Below are positions 1 to 6,407 of a DNA stretch of 6,710 nucleotides, in pieces. The DNA is from Actinomycetota bacterium (lineage in GTDB: Bacteria; Actinomycetota; Thermoleophilia; Solirubrobacterales; Solirubrobacteraceae), in the NCBI GenBank assembly GCA_009699915.1, contig WLNG01000074.1, positions 1-6,710 on the forward strand. Reading direction: 5' to 3'. Under the pieces are notes generated by a model that was not told the origin of the DNA, did not search any database, and saw nothing but the letters and a program-made list of their open reading frames with translations. The stretch's first letter is position 1; each line of letters begins with the position of its first letter. Position numbers and translations under genes: made by a program.

Positions 1-966
1 ACCCTCACCGCGGCCGGCGAGCCCGGCTACCGCACCCGACAGGCGTGGGCATGGCAGGCACGCGGCGTTGCGGGCTGGGATGACATGACCGATCTGCCGG
101 GTGCGCTGCGCGAGCGGCTCGCCGCCGAGGTCCCGTTCTCGACGCTGACGCTGGAGCACGAGGCCACCGCGCGTGACGGGACCGTCAAGGCGCTCTTCCG
201 TACAACCGACGGGCGCCCGGTCGAGGCGGTCCTGATGCGCTACCGCGCCGGGCGCCGCTCGCTCTGCCTCTCCTCGCAGTCCGGCTGCCCGCTGACCTGC
301 ACCTTCTGCGCGACAGGCGGGATGGCCTTCGGACGCAACCTGACCGCCTGGGAGATCCTCGATCAAGCGCTGCACTTCCGCCGCATCGAGGAGGTCGACC
401 ACTGCGTCTTCATGGGCATGGGCGAGCCGATGATGAATCTCGACAACGTCCTCGCCGCCTGCGAGCGGCTGCCGGACCTCGGGATCACCCACCGCAGGAC
501 CGCGATTTCGACGGTCGGCTGGATCCCTGGAATCGACCGACTGACCGAGACCGACATGCCGATCCGTCTGGCGCTGTCGCTCCACGCGCCGGACGACGCG
601 CTGCGCAGCCAGATCATGCCGGTCAACGACCGGCACTCGATCGCCGACGTGCTCGCCGCCTGCGACCGCTGGTACGCCCGGCGCAAGCGGATGGTCTTCA
701 TCGAGTACGTGATGCTCGGCGGCGTCAACGACCGCTATGAGCAGGCCGTGGCGCTCGGGCGGCTGCTCGACCGCCGCCGCCACAAGGTGAACCTCATCCC
801 GTACAACCCGACCGACTCGCGCTACGAGGGCTCGACGCCGGAGGCGATCGCCGTCTTCCGCTCGGTGCTCGAACAGCAGGGCTTCAACGTCACGGTCCGC
901 CTGACCCGCGGACGCGACATCGACGCGGCCTGCGGGCAACTCGCGGCGAAGGCCTCAGCGGCGTAA
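1..966 (+). CDS. rlmN: Dual-specificity RNA methyltransferase RlmN (radical SAM), 5'-truncated by window edge
   Basis: Methylates C2 of A2503 in 23S rRNA and, in studied homologues, A37 of some tRNAs, using S-adenosylmethionine and a 4Fe-4S cluster in the cytoplasm. The reading frame is open from base 1, and its first 28 codons (GEPGYRTRQAWAW, then GVAGWDD) match the RlmN N-terminal region, so the Met at 85 is internal. About 20-40 N-terminal residues are probably missing. The CxxxCxxC cluster motif is CPLTCTFC (Cys codons at 286, 298 and 307). Both catalytic cysteines are present: the Cys in SLCLSSQSGC (265-267, like E. coli C118) and the methyl-carrying Cys in DIDAACGQL (931-933, like C355). 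GMGEP, LSLHAP and LIPYNP are typical family motifs. Cfr is a close relative that methylates C8; a housekeeping context favours RlmN. It ends in TAA, converging on scpB 3 bases away. Confidence 0.96.
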   Translation, partial: TLTAAGEPGYRTRQAWAWQARGVAGWDDMTDLPGALRERLAAEVPFSTLTLEHEATARDGTVKALFRTTDGRPVEAVLMRYRAGRRSLCLSSQSGCPLTCTFCATGGMAFGRNLTAWEILDQALHFRRIEEVDHCVFMGMGEPMMNLDNVLAACERLPDLGITHRRTAISTVGWIPGIDRLTETDMPIRLALSLHAPDDALRSQIMPVNDRHSIADVLAACDRWYARRKRMVFIEYVMLGGVNDRYEQAVALGRLLDRRRHKVNLIPYNPTDSRYEGSTPEAIAVFRSVLEQQGFNVTVRLTRGRDIDAACGQLAAKASAA

Positions 967-971
967 CCGCT
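957..971. other. Small inverted repeat spanning the convergent rlmN/scpB stop codons
   Basis: AGCGG (957-961) and CCGCT (967-971) form a perfect 5-bp stem around the loop CGTAA. The rlmN stop TAA sits in the loop and the scpB stop (970-972, minus strand) overlaps the right arm. There is no T-tract on either strand, so this is not a canonical intrinsic terminator. It may contribute to bidirectional termination, or it may be chance in GC-rich DNA. Confidence 0.25.
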
Positions 972-1641
972 AAGAGTCGGCGTCCGCTATCGCCACGTCG
1001 GCGAAGGCGTCGTCCCCGTGCTCATCGGCAGCATCGTCTTCCTCGTCCCCCGGGAACTCCGCCGCAGGCGGACCGCCGGAGCGCAGGTCGCCGGCGGCGA
1101 GCAGCCGGTCGCGCAGCTCGGCGGCCTCCTCGGGTGAGGGATCCCACTCGGCCGGGTCCGGGAGGTCGGCGATCGATGGCAGCCCGAAGAGCTTCAGGAA
1201 GAGCGACGTCGTGCGATAGAGCACCGCGCCGAACTGCGACCGGCCGGACTCTTCGATCAGGCCGCGCTCGAGCAGCGTGTTCGTGGCCGAGTCGGCGGCC
1301 ACGCCGCGGATGCGAGTGATCTCCGGCCGCGAGATGGGCTGCAGGTAGGCGACGATCGACAGCGTCTCCGCCTGAGCGGGCGTGAGCGCCGGCGTGCGCG
1401 GCCTCGCGAGCAGGGCCCGCGCGGCCTCGTCGTGCTCGGGAGCGCTCGCCAGCACCCAGCCGCCGGCGAGCTCGCGCAGCACAAGCCCGCGCTCACCTGG
1501 AGCGCAGGAGCGCCCGAGCTCCTCGAGCGCAGCCGACACCTCCTCGGCGCTGTGGCCGGTCGCCTCAGCCAGCGCCGAGGTGACGACCGGCTCCGGGCTG
1601 AGGAAGAGCAGCGCCTCGATCGCCCGGCAGAGCTCGCTCAC
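970..1641 (-). CDS. scpB: Segregation and condensation protein ScpB
   Basis: A 223-residue winged-helix protein that dimerises and binds the kleisin ScpA, forming with SMC the condensin-like complex that organises and segregates the chromosome. The first winged-helix domain covers about residues 1-75 (SELCRAIEALLFLSPEPV). The second covers about 85-150, with the family core AETLSIVAYLQPISRPEI (91-108), IRGV, then NTLLERGLIEESGR (121-134). I start it at the GTG at 1641, whose bases overlap the scpA stop (GTGA, bases 1638-1641); a GGAGAGG ribosome binding site lies at 1646-1652. A GTG at 1728 in the same frame would add 29 arginine-rich residues that do not resemble the family. The last 27 residues are strongly acidic (12 Asp/Glu) and probably disordered. 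It is coupled to scpA and converges on rlmN. Confidence 0.95.
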   Translation of the reverse strand: MSELCRAIEALLFLSPEPVVTSALAEATGHSAEEVSAALEELGRSCAPGERGLVLRELAGGWVLASAPEHDEAARALLARPRTPALTPAQAETLSIVAYLQPISRPEITRIRGVAADSATNTLLERGLIEESGRSQFGAVLYRTTSLFLKLFGLPSIADLPDPAEWDPSPEEAAELRDRLLAAGDLRSGGPPAAEFPGDEEDDAADEHGDDAFADVAIADADS

Positions 1642-2402
1642 GCGGCCTCTCCGACCACGCGTAGCTCCGCGGCGGGGATCGCTGCGGGAGTGATGGCGAT
1701 CGGCCCGAAGGCGATCTCCTGTGCCCACGTCGCCTCGCCCTGCTTGTAGAGCTCCAGCAGCGCGAACAGCGTGACCGCGACGGTCATGCGATCGGCCCCG
1801 GCCACCGCCTCGTCGAAAGACACGACCCCGCGGCGCAGCAGCTCGCGCAGATGCCGCAGCCGCTCGGAGACATTGACGCGCGGCGCGCCGACATGGCGCA
1901 GGTCCAGCGGCGGCGGCGTGCGCAGGAGCTGGCCGATCGCCTGGCCGAGTTGGGCGGGCCGGTAGACCGCTGTCGAAAGATCAAGCGTGGTGCGGCGCAG
2001 GAAGGCAGGCGGCGGCGCGAGTCGGAAGTGATGGCCACGCTCATCGGCCAGACGGCTCTGCAGGTAGTCGGCGGCCTGGCGGTAGCGCCGCGCCTCCAGC
2101 ATGCGCGCCACAAGCTCCTCGGCGGCCTCACCGGGCTCGAGATCGTCGAGCAGATCCTCCTCGGCGCGCGGCAGCATCAGCCGCGACTTCAGCTCGAGCA
2201 GCGCGGCGATCAGCACGAGGAACTCGGTGGCCACCTCGAGATCCAGCTCGCCGCGAGCCTCGAGCACGTCGAGGTAGGAGACGACGACGTCGGCGAGCTC
2301 GACTTCGAGCAGGTCGACTTCCTCGCGCAGGACGAGGGTCAGGAGGAGGTCGAAAGGCCCGGTGAAGACCTCGAGGTCCAGCTCGAGCTCGGCGGCGATC
2401 AC
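1638..2402 (-). CDS. scpA: Segregation and condensation protein ScpA (kleisin)
   Basis: Kleisin subunit of the bacterial SMC-ScpAB condensin: it bridges the SMC heads and carries the ScpB dimer. The product is 254 residues, a normal family length. The N-terminal kleisin signature LEVFTGPFDLLLTLV (about residues 10-24) is followed by the helical region FLVLIAALLELKSRLMLP that is diagnostic for ScpA. A variable linker leads to a C-terminal winged helix with DRMTVAVTLFALLELYKQG and the conserved aromatic/acidic end. The start is a GTG at 2402, the only plausible start just before the conserved domain. No Shine-Dalgarno sequence lies at the right distance; instead a TAGCGT box sits 7 bases upstream, suggesting leaderless initiation. 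It follows trpS by 39 bases and its TGA overlaps the scpB GTG by 4 bases. Confidence 0.95.
   Translation of the reverse strand: MIAAELELDLEVFTGPFDLLLTLVLREEVDLLEVELADVVVSYLDVLEARGELDLEVATEFLVLIAALLELKSRLMLPRAEEDLLDDLEPGEAAEELVARMLEARRYRQAADYLQSRLADERGHHFRLAPPPAFLRRTTLDLSTAVYRPAQLGQAIGQLLRTPPPLDLRHVGAPRVNVSERLRHLRELLRRGVVSFDEAVAGADRMTVAVTLFALLELYKQGEATWAQEIAFGPIAITPAAIPAAELRVVGEAA
1646..1652 (-). promoter_or_regulatory. Ribosome binding site of scpB (GGAGAGG)
   Basis: GGAGAGG on the minus strand lies inside the last codons of scpA and 4 bases upstream of the GTG at 1641 (7 bases from the GGAG core). It supports the overlapping GTG start of scpB rather than the upstream in-frame GTG at 1728. 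Confidence 0.65.
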
Positions 2403-2409
2403 GGGCGGG

Positions 2410-2415
2410 ACGCTA
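2410..2415 (-). promoter_or_regulatory. Candidate -10 box of scpA, leaderless type (TAGCGT)
   Basis: TAGCGT, preceded by GGG, fits the TANNNT -10 pattern of GC-rich actinobacteria. Exactly 7 bases separate it from the GTG at 2402, so transcription would begin at or next to the start codon. No Shine-Dalgarno sequence competes: the G-run at 2416-2421 is too far from the start. A -35 match is poor (a GACA sequence near 2436-2439, spacing about 20). The assignment rests on position, lack of a ribosome site, and similarity to the box in front of trpS. Confidence 0.4.
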
Positions 2416-2441
2416 CCCCCCGGATCGGATGGGCCTGTCGT

Positions 2442-3461
2442 CTAAGCGGCTGGGCCGACGCCCATCGCCGCGCGCACCTCGGCGAGCGTCGCGCGGGCGA
2501 TCTCCCGCGCTCGCGCGGCGCCTGCCCCGAGGATCTCCTCAAGCGCTCGCTCATCGCTGCGCAGATCGGCGTAGCGCTCGCGCACCGGCGTGAGCTCGGC
2601 GATCACCGCCTCGGCGACCGCCGCCTTGAGATCCCCGTAGCCGCGAGCCTGCGCGAACTCCGCCGCCACCGCGTCGGGCTCGCGCCCGGTGCAGGCCGCA
2701 AGGATGTCGACAAGGTTCGTCACACCCTGCTTGTCCGGTCCGCGCCGGATGACCGGCGGGTCCTCGGAGTCGGTCACGGCGCGCTTGACCTTCTTTTCGA
2801 TCGTCTTCGCGTCATCGAGGACGTAGACGGTCCCCTCCTCGCTGCCACCGGTCGTCGACATCTTGCGCGTCGGATCCTGCAGATCCATGATGCGCGCCCC
2901 GACCGCCGGGATGCGGTGCTCCGGCACGACGAGGATCTCGCGCTCGCCGCCGAAGCGGGCGTTGAAGCGCCGCGCGATGTCGCGCATCAGCTCCAGGTGC
3001 TCGCGCTGGTCCTCGCCGACCGGCACCTCGCCGGCGCGGTAGGCGAGCACGTCGGCGGCCTGCAGGACCGGGTAGAAGAGCAGTCCCGCCGAGACCAGCT
3101 CGCGCTGGGCGAGCGACTTGTCGCGGAACTGGTGCATGCGATTGAGCTCGCCGAGTGCCGTGACCGACGAGAGCAGCCAGCAGAGCTCGGCGTGCTCCTG
3201 CACGTCGGCCTGACGGAAGAGGATCGAGCGCTGTGGATCGAGCCCCGCCGCAACGAGGATCGCAAGCGTGTCGTACGTGCGCTCGCGCAGCTCGGTGGGC
3301 TCGTAAGCGACCGTGATCGCGTGCAGGTCGACGATGCAGTAGAGGCTGTCGTGACCGCTGGCGGCGGAGCGCTCCTGTCCCTCGACGTACTGGCGGATCG
3401 CCCCGATGTAGTTGCCGAGGTGCTTGCGTCCGGTGGGCTGGATGCCGCTGAAGATGCGCAT
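2442..3461 (-). CDS. trpS: Tryptophanyl-tRNA synthetase (TrpRS)
   Basis: Class I aminoacyl-tRNA synthetase (EC 6.1.1.2) that charges tRNA-Trp in the cytoplasm. The product is 339 residues, the usual bacterial length. The N-terminus IFSGIQPTGRKHLGNYIGAI (3-22) carries the HIGH-type ATP motif as HLGN (14-17). The segment LLFYPVLQAADVLAY (127-141) includes an Asp (137) at the position expected to contact the tryptophan indole. GEDQREHLELMRDIA (149-163) is the family's second conserved block. The KMSKS loop is KMSTT (200-204), a variant lacking the second lysine. The ATG start at 3461 is fixed because the conserved domain begins at residue 3. There is no evident ribosome site, but a TAGCCT box lies 9 bases upstream. 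It follows gcvPB by 36 bases and precedes scpA by 39. Confidence 0.97.
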   Translation of the reverse strand: MRIFSGIQPTGRKHLGNYIGAIRQYVEGQERSAASGHDSLYCIVDLHAITVAYEPTELRERTYDTLAILVAAGLDPQRSILFRQADVQEHAELCWLLSSVTALGELNRMHQFRDKSLAQRELVSAGLLFYPVLQAADVLAYRAGEVPVGEDQREHLELMRDIARRFNARFGGEREILVVPEHRIPAVGARIMDLQDPTRKMSTTGGSEEGTVYVLDDAKTIEKKVKRAVTDSEDPPVIRRGPDKQGVTNLVDILAACTGREPDAVAAEFAQARGYGDLKAAVAEAVIAELTPVRERYADLRSDERALEEILGAGAARAREIARATLAEVRAAMGVGPAA

Positions 3462-3470
3462 GAGGCGCCG

Positions 3471-3476
3471 AGGCTA
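3471..3476 (-). promoter_or_regulatory. Candidate -10 box of trpS, leaderless or very short leader (TAGCCT)
   Basis: TAGCCT, preceded by CGG, lies 9 bases upstream of the trpS ATG, where a ribosome binding site would otherwise be expected; none is visible. A weak -35 candidate, CTGACG (3496-3501, minus strand), lies 19 bases further upstream and contains the gcvPB stop TGA. The spacing is long but possible. The resemblance to TAGCGT before scpA strengthens the call. It would let trpS be expressed independently of the glycine cleavage genes. Confidence 0.4.
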
Positions 3477-3497
3477 CCGTCCGCGACCGGCCACTCG

Positions 3498-5009
3498 TCA
3501 GGCAGCAGGCTGGCGGATGACCGGCGTTTTGGCTGCCGCGGCCTCGTCCAGCCGGCGAACCGGCGTCGTATAGGGCGCGTTCTGCGCGATCGAGGGGTCG
3601 ACGTGGGCCTCGCGCACGATCTCGGCGAGCGCCTGCGCGAAGGCGTCCATGGTCTCCTTGGTCTCGGTCTCGGTCGGCTCGATCAGCAGCGCCTCGTCCA
3701 CCAGCAGCGGGAAGTAGACGGTCGGCGGATGGAAGCCGTGGTCGAGCAGGCGCTTGGCCAGATCGAGTGTTCGCACGCCCGTCGCCTTCTTGAGCGGGGT
3801 CGACGAGAGGACGAACTCGTGCATGCAGCGCTCGCCGAATGCGAGCGGCAGGTCCTCGCCGCAGAGCTCGCGCAGGCGCGCCAACAGATAGTTCGCGTTC
3901 AGCACCGCGATCTCGCTCGCGTCGCGCAGCCCGTCCGAGCCGAGCGAGCAGATGTAGGCGTAGGCGCGCACGAAGACGCCGTAGTTGCCCTGGAAGCCGC
4001 GCAGGCGGCCGATCGACTGCGGGCGATCATGGTCGAGATCGAAGACCGCGCCGTCCGGCGTCTCGGTGCGCGTGATCACCGGCCGCGGGAGGAATGGCTC
4101 GATCCGATCGCTCACCGCGATCGGCCCGGCGCCCGGCCCGCCGCCGCCGTGTGGCTGGGTGAAGGACTTGTGCAGGTTGTAATGGACGATGTCGAAGCCC
4201 ATGTCGCCGGGGCGCGAGCGTCCCATCACCGCGTTGAGGTTCGCCCCGTCGTAGTAGAGCGTCGCGCCGACCGAATGCACCAGCCGTGCGATCTCCTCGA
4301 TGTTGGGGTCGAAGAGCCCGAGCGTGTTCGGGTTCGTGAGCATCAGGCAGGCGACCTGGTCGTCAACCTTCGAGCGCAGGTCGTCGATGTCCACACCGCC
4401 GTCCGGGTTCGTGCCGACCTTCACGACCTCATACCCCGCCATCGTCACCGTCGCGGGGTTTGTTCCGTGCGCCGTGTCGGGCGTCAGCACTTTCGTGCGG
4501 TGCTCGCCGCGAGCCTCGTGGTAGGCGCGGGTCAGCAGCACACCCGCGAGCTCGCCGTGCGAGCCAGCCGACGGCTGCAGCGCGACGTGCGGCAGACCGG
4601 CGACCTCACCGAGCGCCTGCTCGAGATTCCACATGAGCTCAAGCGCGCCCTGCGCATGCTGCGGGTCCTGCAACGGGTGCAGCCGGGCGTGCCCCGGGAG
4701 CGCGGCGACGCGCTCATGCAGGCGCGGGTTGTGCTTCATCGTGCATGAGCCGAGCGGATAGAAGCCGCTGTCCAGATCAAAGTTCCGGCGGCTGACCCGC
4801 ACGTAATGCCGCACGAGCTCGGGCTCGGAGACCTGCGGGAGCGCCGCCGGCGTGCGACGGCGCAGGCGCGGCTCGAGCAGCTCCTCGGGGTCGCGCTGCG
4901 GGACACCGGACTCCGGCGCCACGAAGGCCCTGCGACCGGCGGCGCCCTTCTCGAAGATCGTGACGGCGGGCTCGCGCTGCATCGGCGTGGCCCCGAGCAT
5001 CTCGCTCAT
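3498..5009 (-). CDS. gcvPB: Glycine dehydrogenase (decarboxylating) subunit 2, P-protein beta subunit
   Basis: PLP-bearing half of the split P-protein (EC 1.4.4.2): with GcvPA it decarboxylates glycine and passes the aminomethyl group to lipoylated GcvH. The product is 503 residues, near the usual length. Conserved blocks in order: FYPLGSCTMKHNPR (83-96), LQPSAGSHGELAGVL (144-158), DTAHGTNPATVTMAGYEV (178-195), YYDGANLNA (252-260), and NLHKSFTQPHGGGGPG (278-293). Lys281 (codon 4167-4169) is the expected PLP Schiff-base lysine. The C-terminal APYTTPVRRLDE is also typical. The ATG at 5009 overlaps the gcvPA stop (ATGA, 5006-5009) and has a strong GGGAGGT ribosome site 6 bases upstream, so it is preferred over Met4 and Met10. 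The gene lies in the gcvH-gcvPA-gcvPB unit; trpS follows 36 bases downstream. Confidence 0.97.
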   Translation of the reverse strand: MSEMLGATPMQREPAVTIFEKGAAGRRAFVAPESGVPQRDPEELLEPRLRRRTPAALPQVSEPELVRHYVRVSRRNFDLDSGFYPLGSCTMKHNPRLHERVAALPGHARLHPLQDPQHAQGALELMWNLEQALGEVAGLPHVALQPSAGSHGELAGVLLTRAYHEARGEHRTKVLTPDTAHGTNPATVTMAGYEVVKVGTNPDGGVDIDDLRSKVDDQVACLMLTNPNTLGLFDPNIEEIARLVHSVGATLYYDGANLNAVMGRSRPGDMGFDIVHYNLHKSFTQPHGGGGPGAGPIAVSDRIEPFLPRPVITRTETPDGAVFDLDHDRPQSIGRLRGFQGNYGVFVRAYAYICSLGSDGLRDASEIAVLNANYLLARLRELCGEDLPLAFGERCMHEFVLSSTPLKKATGVRTLDLAKRLLDHGFHPPTVYFPLLVDEALLIEPTETETKETMDAFAQALAEIVREAHVDPSIAQNAPYTTPVRRLDEAAAAKTPVIRQPAA

Positions 5010-6403
5010 GCGCGCACCTCCCGTGCTGCGGCGCCGGCCCGCTCCGCCACGAGAGCCTGCTCGAGGACCTCGGCGAGGCGATCGATGTCCGCGCGGGTGC
5101 GCTGTTCGGTGATCGCGACGAGCAGGCCGGTCGGATGCTCCTCGTACGCCTGCCCTAGTGCGTAGCCCGGGTTCACCCCGGCGTCCTGGCAGCGGCCGAT
5201 CACCCGGCGCACGCCTTCGAGCCCGTCGACGTCGAGCGCGAGCGCGAACTCGCGCACGACCGGCTGCTCGTGGAGGGCCGCGACGCCGTCGAGCGCCGCG
5301 AGGCGTTCGCGCGCATATGCCGTGCGCTGGAGCAGCAGCTCGCCGAGCTCCACCAGGCCCTCGCGCCCCAGCCAGCCGAGGTACACCACTCCGGCGAGGG
5401 CGTTCAGCGCCTGCGAGGTGCAGATATTCGACGTCGCCTTCTCGCGGCGGATGTGCTGCTCACGCGTCTGCAGCGTGAGCACGAAGCCGCGGCGACCGTC
5501 GACGTCACGCGTCTCACCGGCGATCCGGCCCGGCATGCGCCGCAGGTAGGCCTCCGTCGCGGCGAAGAAGCCGAATGAGGGACCGCCGAAGTCCAAGCGG
5601 TTGCCGAGCGTCTGGCCTTCGCCGACGGCGACGTCCACGCCGCACTCGCCGGGCGGCGCGAGGATGCCCAGCGGAATCGGATCGTACGAGCCGACGACGA
5701 CGGCCGGAGAATCCTTGGCGATGTCCGCGAGCGCCTTCGCATCCTCGACCGCGCCAAGGAAGTTCGGCTGCTGGAAGAAGACCGCTGAGGTGTCCCCGTC
5801 GATCGCGGCCGCCCACGCGTCGGGATCGGTGACGCCGTCCCGCAGCGGCACCTCCACGACCTCGATGTCATATCCGTGCGCGCATGTCAGGAGCGTCTCG
5901 CGGCTGTGCGGGTGCAGGCCACGCGAGACGACGAACTTGGTCTTGCCGTTGGCGAGCTTCGCCAGGTAGCCGGCGGCCGCGACGGCGCTCGGGCCCTCAT
6001 AGACGGAGGCGTTGGAGACCGGCAGCCCGGTGAGCTCGCTGATCGCGGTCTGGTATTCGAACATCACCTGCAGGCCGCCCTGGCTGATCTCCGGCTGGTA
6101 GGGCGTATACGGCGTGAGGAACTCCGAGCGGCCCATCAGCATGTCGATGATCGCCGGCACGTAGTGGTCGTACATCCCGGCGCCGAGGAAGGTGATCTCG
6201 TCCTCCGCCGAGGTGTTGCGGGCCGCGAGATCGCGCAGGTGGGCGTAGACGGCCTGCTCGGGAAGCCCCGTGGGGATGTCGAGCTCCCGGCCGAGCCGCA
6301 GACTCTCGGGCACTTGCTCGAAGAGCTCGTCGATCGAGGCGACGCCGATCGTCGCGAGCATCTCGCGCAGATCGTCTTGTGTGACAGCCGTGTAGCGACT
6401 CAC
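5006..6403 (-). CDS. gcvPA: Glycine dehydrogenase (decarboxylating) subunit 1, P-protein alpha subunit
   Basis: N-terminal half of the split P-protein, pairing with GcvPB (alpha2beta2 in the studied Thermus enzyme) for glycine decarboxylation; this half lacks the PLP lysine. The product is 465 residues. Family blocks: SIDELFEQVP (23-32), FLGAGMYDHYVPAIID (72-87), YTPYQPEISQGGLQVMFEYQ (99-118), NASVYEGPSA (131-140), QQPNFLGAVED (211-221), GGPSFGFFA (273-281) and EKATSNICTSQALNAL (321-336). I start it at the GTG at 6403, because VSRYTAVTQDDLREML matches the usual short N-terminus. An in-frame GTG at 6451 would overlap gcvH by 44 bases and add unrelated residues. No clear ribosome site is visible; the start is 4 bases after the gcvH stop, so coupled re-initiation is likely. 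The gene ends in a 4-base overlap with gcvPB. Confidence 0.96.
   Translation of the reverse strand: MSRYTAVTQDDLREMLATIGVASIDELFEQVPESLRLGRELDIPTGLPEQAVYAHLRDLAARNTSAEDEITFLGAGMYDHYVPAIIDMLMGRSEFLTPYTPYQPEISQGGLQVMFEYQTAISELTGLPVSNASVYEGPSAVAAAGYLAKLANGKTKFVVSRGLHPHSRETLLTCAHGYDIEVVEVPLRDGVTDPDAWAAAIDGDTSAVFFQQPNFLGAVEDAKALADIAKDSPAVVVGSYDPIPLGILAPPGECGVDVAVGEGQTLGNRLDFGGPSFGFFAATEAYLRRMPGRIAGETRDVDGRRGFVLTLQTREQHIRREKATSNICTSQALNALAGVVYLGWLGREGLVELGELLLQRTAYARERLAALDGVAALHEQPVVREFALALDVDGLEGVRRVIGRCQDAGVNPGYALGQAYEEHPTGLLVAITEQRTRADIDRLAEVLEQALVAERAGAAAREVRA
5016..5022 (-). promoter_or_regulatory. Ribosome binding site of gcvPB (GGGAGGT)
   Basis: GGGAGGT on the minus strand lies within the final codons of gcvPA, 6 bases upstream of the ATG at 5009. 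It is the strongest Shine-Dalgarno sequence in the window and fixes the gcvPB start at the overlapping ATGA. It shows that this genome does use such sites, which makes their absence before trpS and scpA more meaningful. Confidence 0.8.
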
Positions 6404-6407
6404 AGGC

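Noticed and set aside
85..87. ATG at 85 as the rlmN start
   Set aside because: The 28 upstream codons are open and encode recognisable RlmN N-terminal sequence, so this Met (in DDMTDLP) is internal and the gene runs off the left edge.
363..728. A 121-residue minus-strand open frame inside rlmN
   Set aside because: It is wholly antisense to the radical-SAM core of rlmN, with Ser/Arg-rich composition and no motif.
970..1728. Longer ScpB starting at the GTG at 1728
   Set aside because: The extra 29 residues are basic and unlike the family, and they overlap scpA by about 90 bases. The GTG at 1641 has a proper ribosome site and a 4-base overlap.
2421..2430. Tandem ATCCG ATCCG on the minus strand between trpS and scpA
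   Set aside because: It has only two copies of a 5-mer, too short to separate from chance, and shows no palindromic operator structure.
1851..4748. A 965-residue plus-strand protein candidate
   Set aside because: It is the exact codon complement of scpA, trpS and most of gcvPB, which are all clear family members. Its translation is low-complexity Arg/Ala/Leu/Asp/Val-rich with no recognisable domain, and its openness is explained by absent TTA, CTA and TCA codons in the sense genes.
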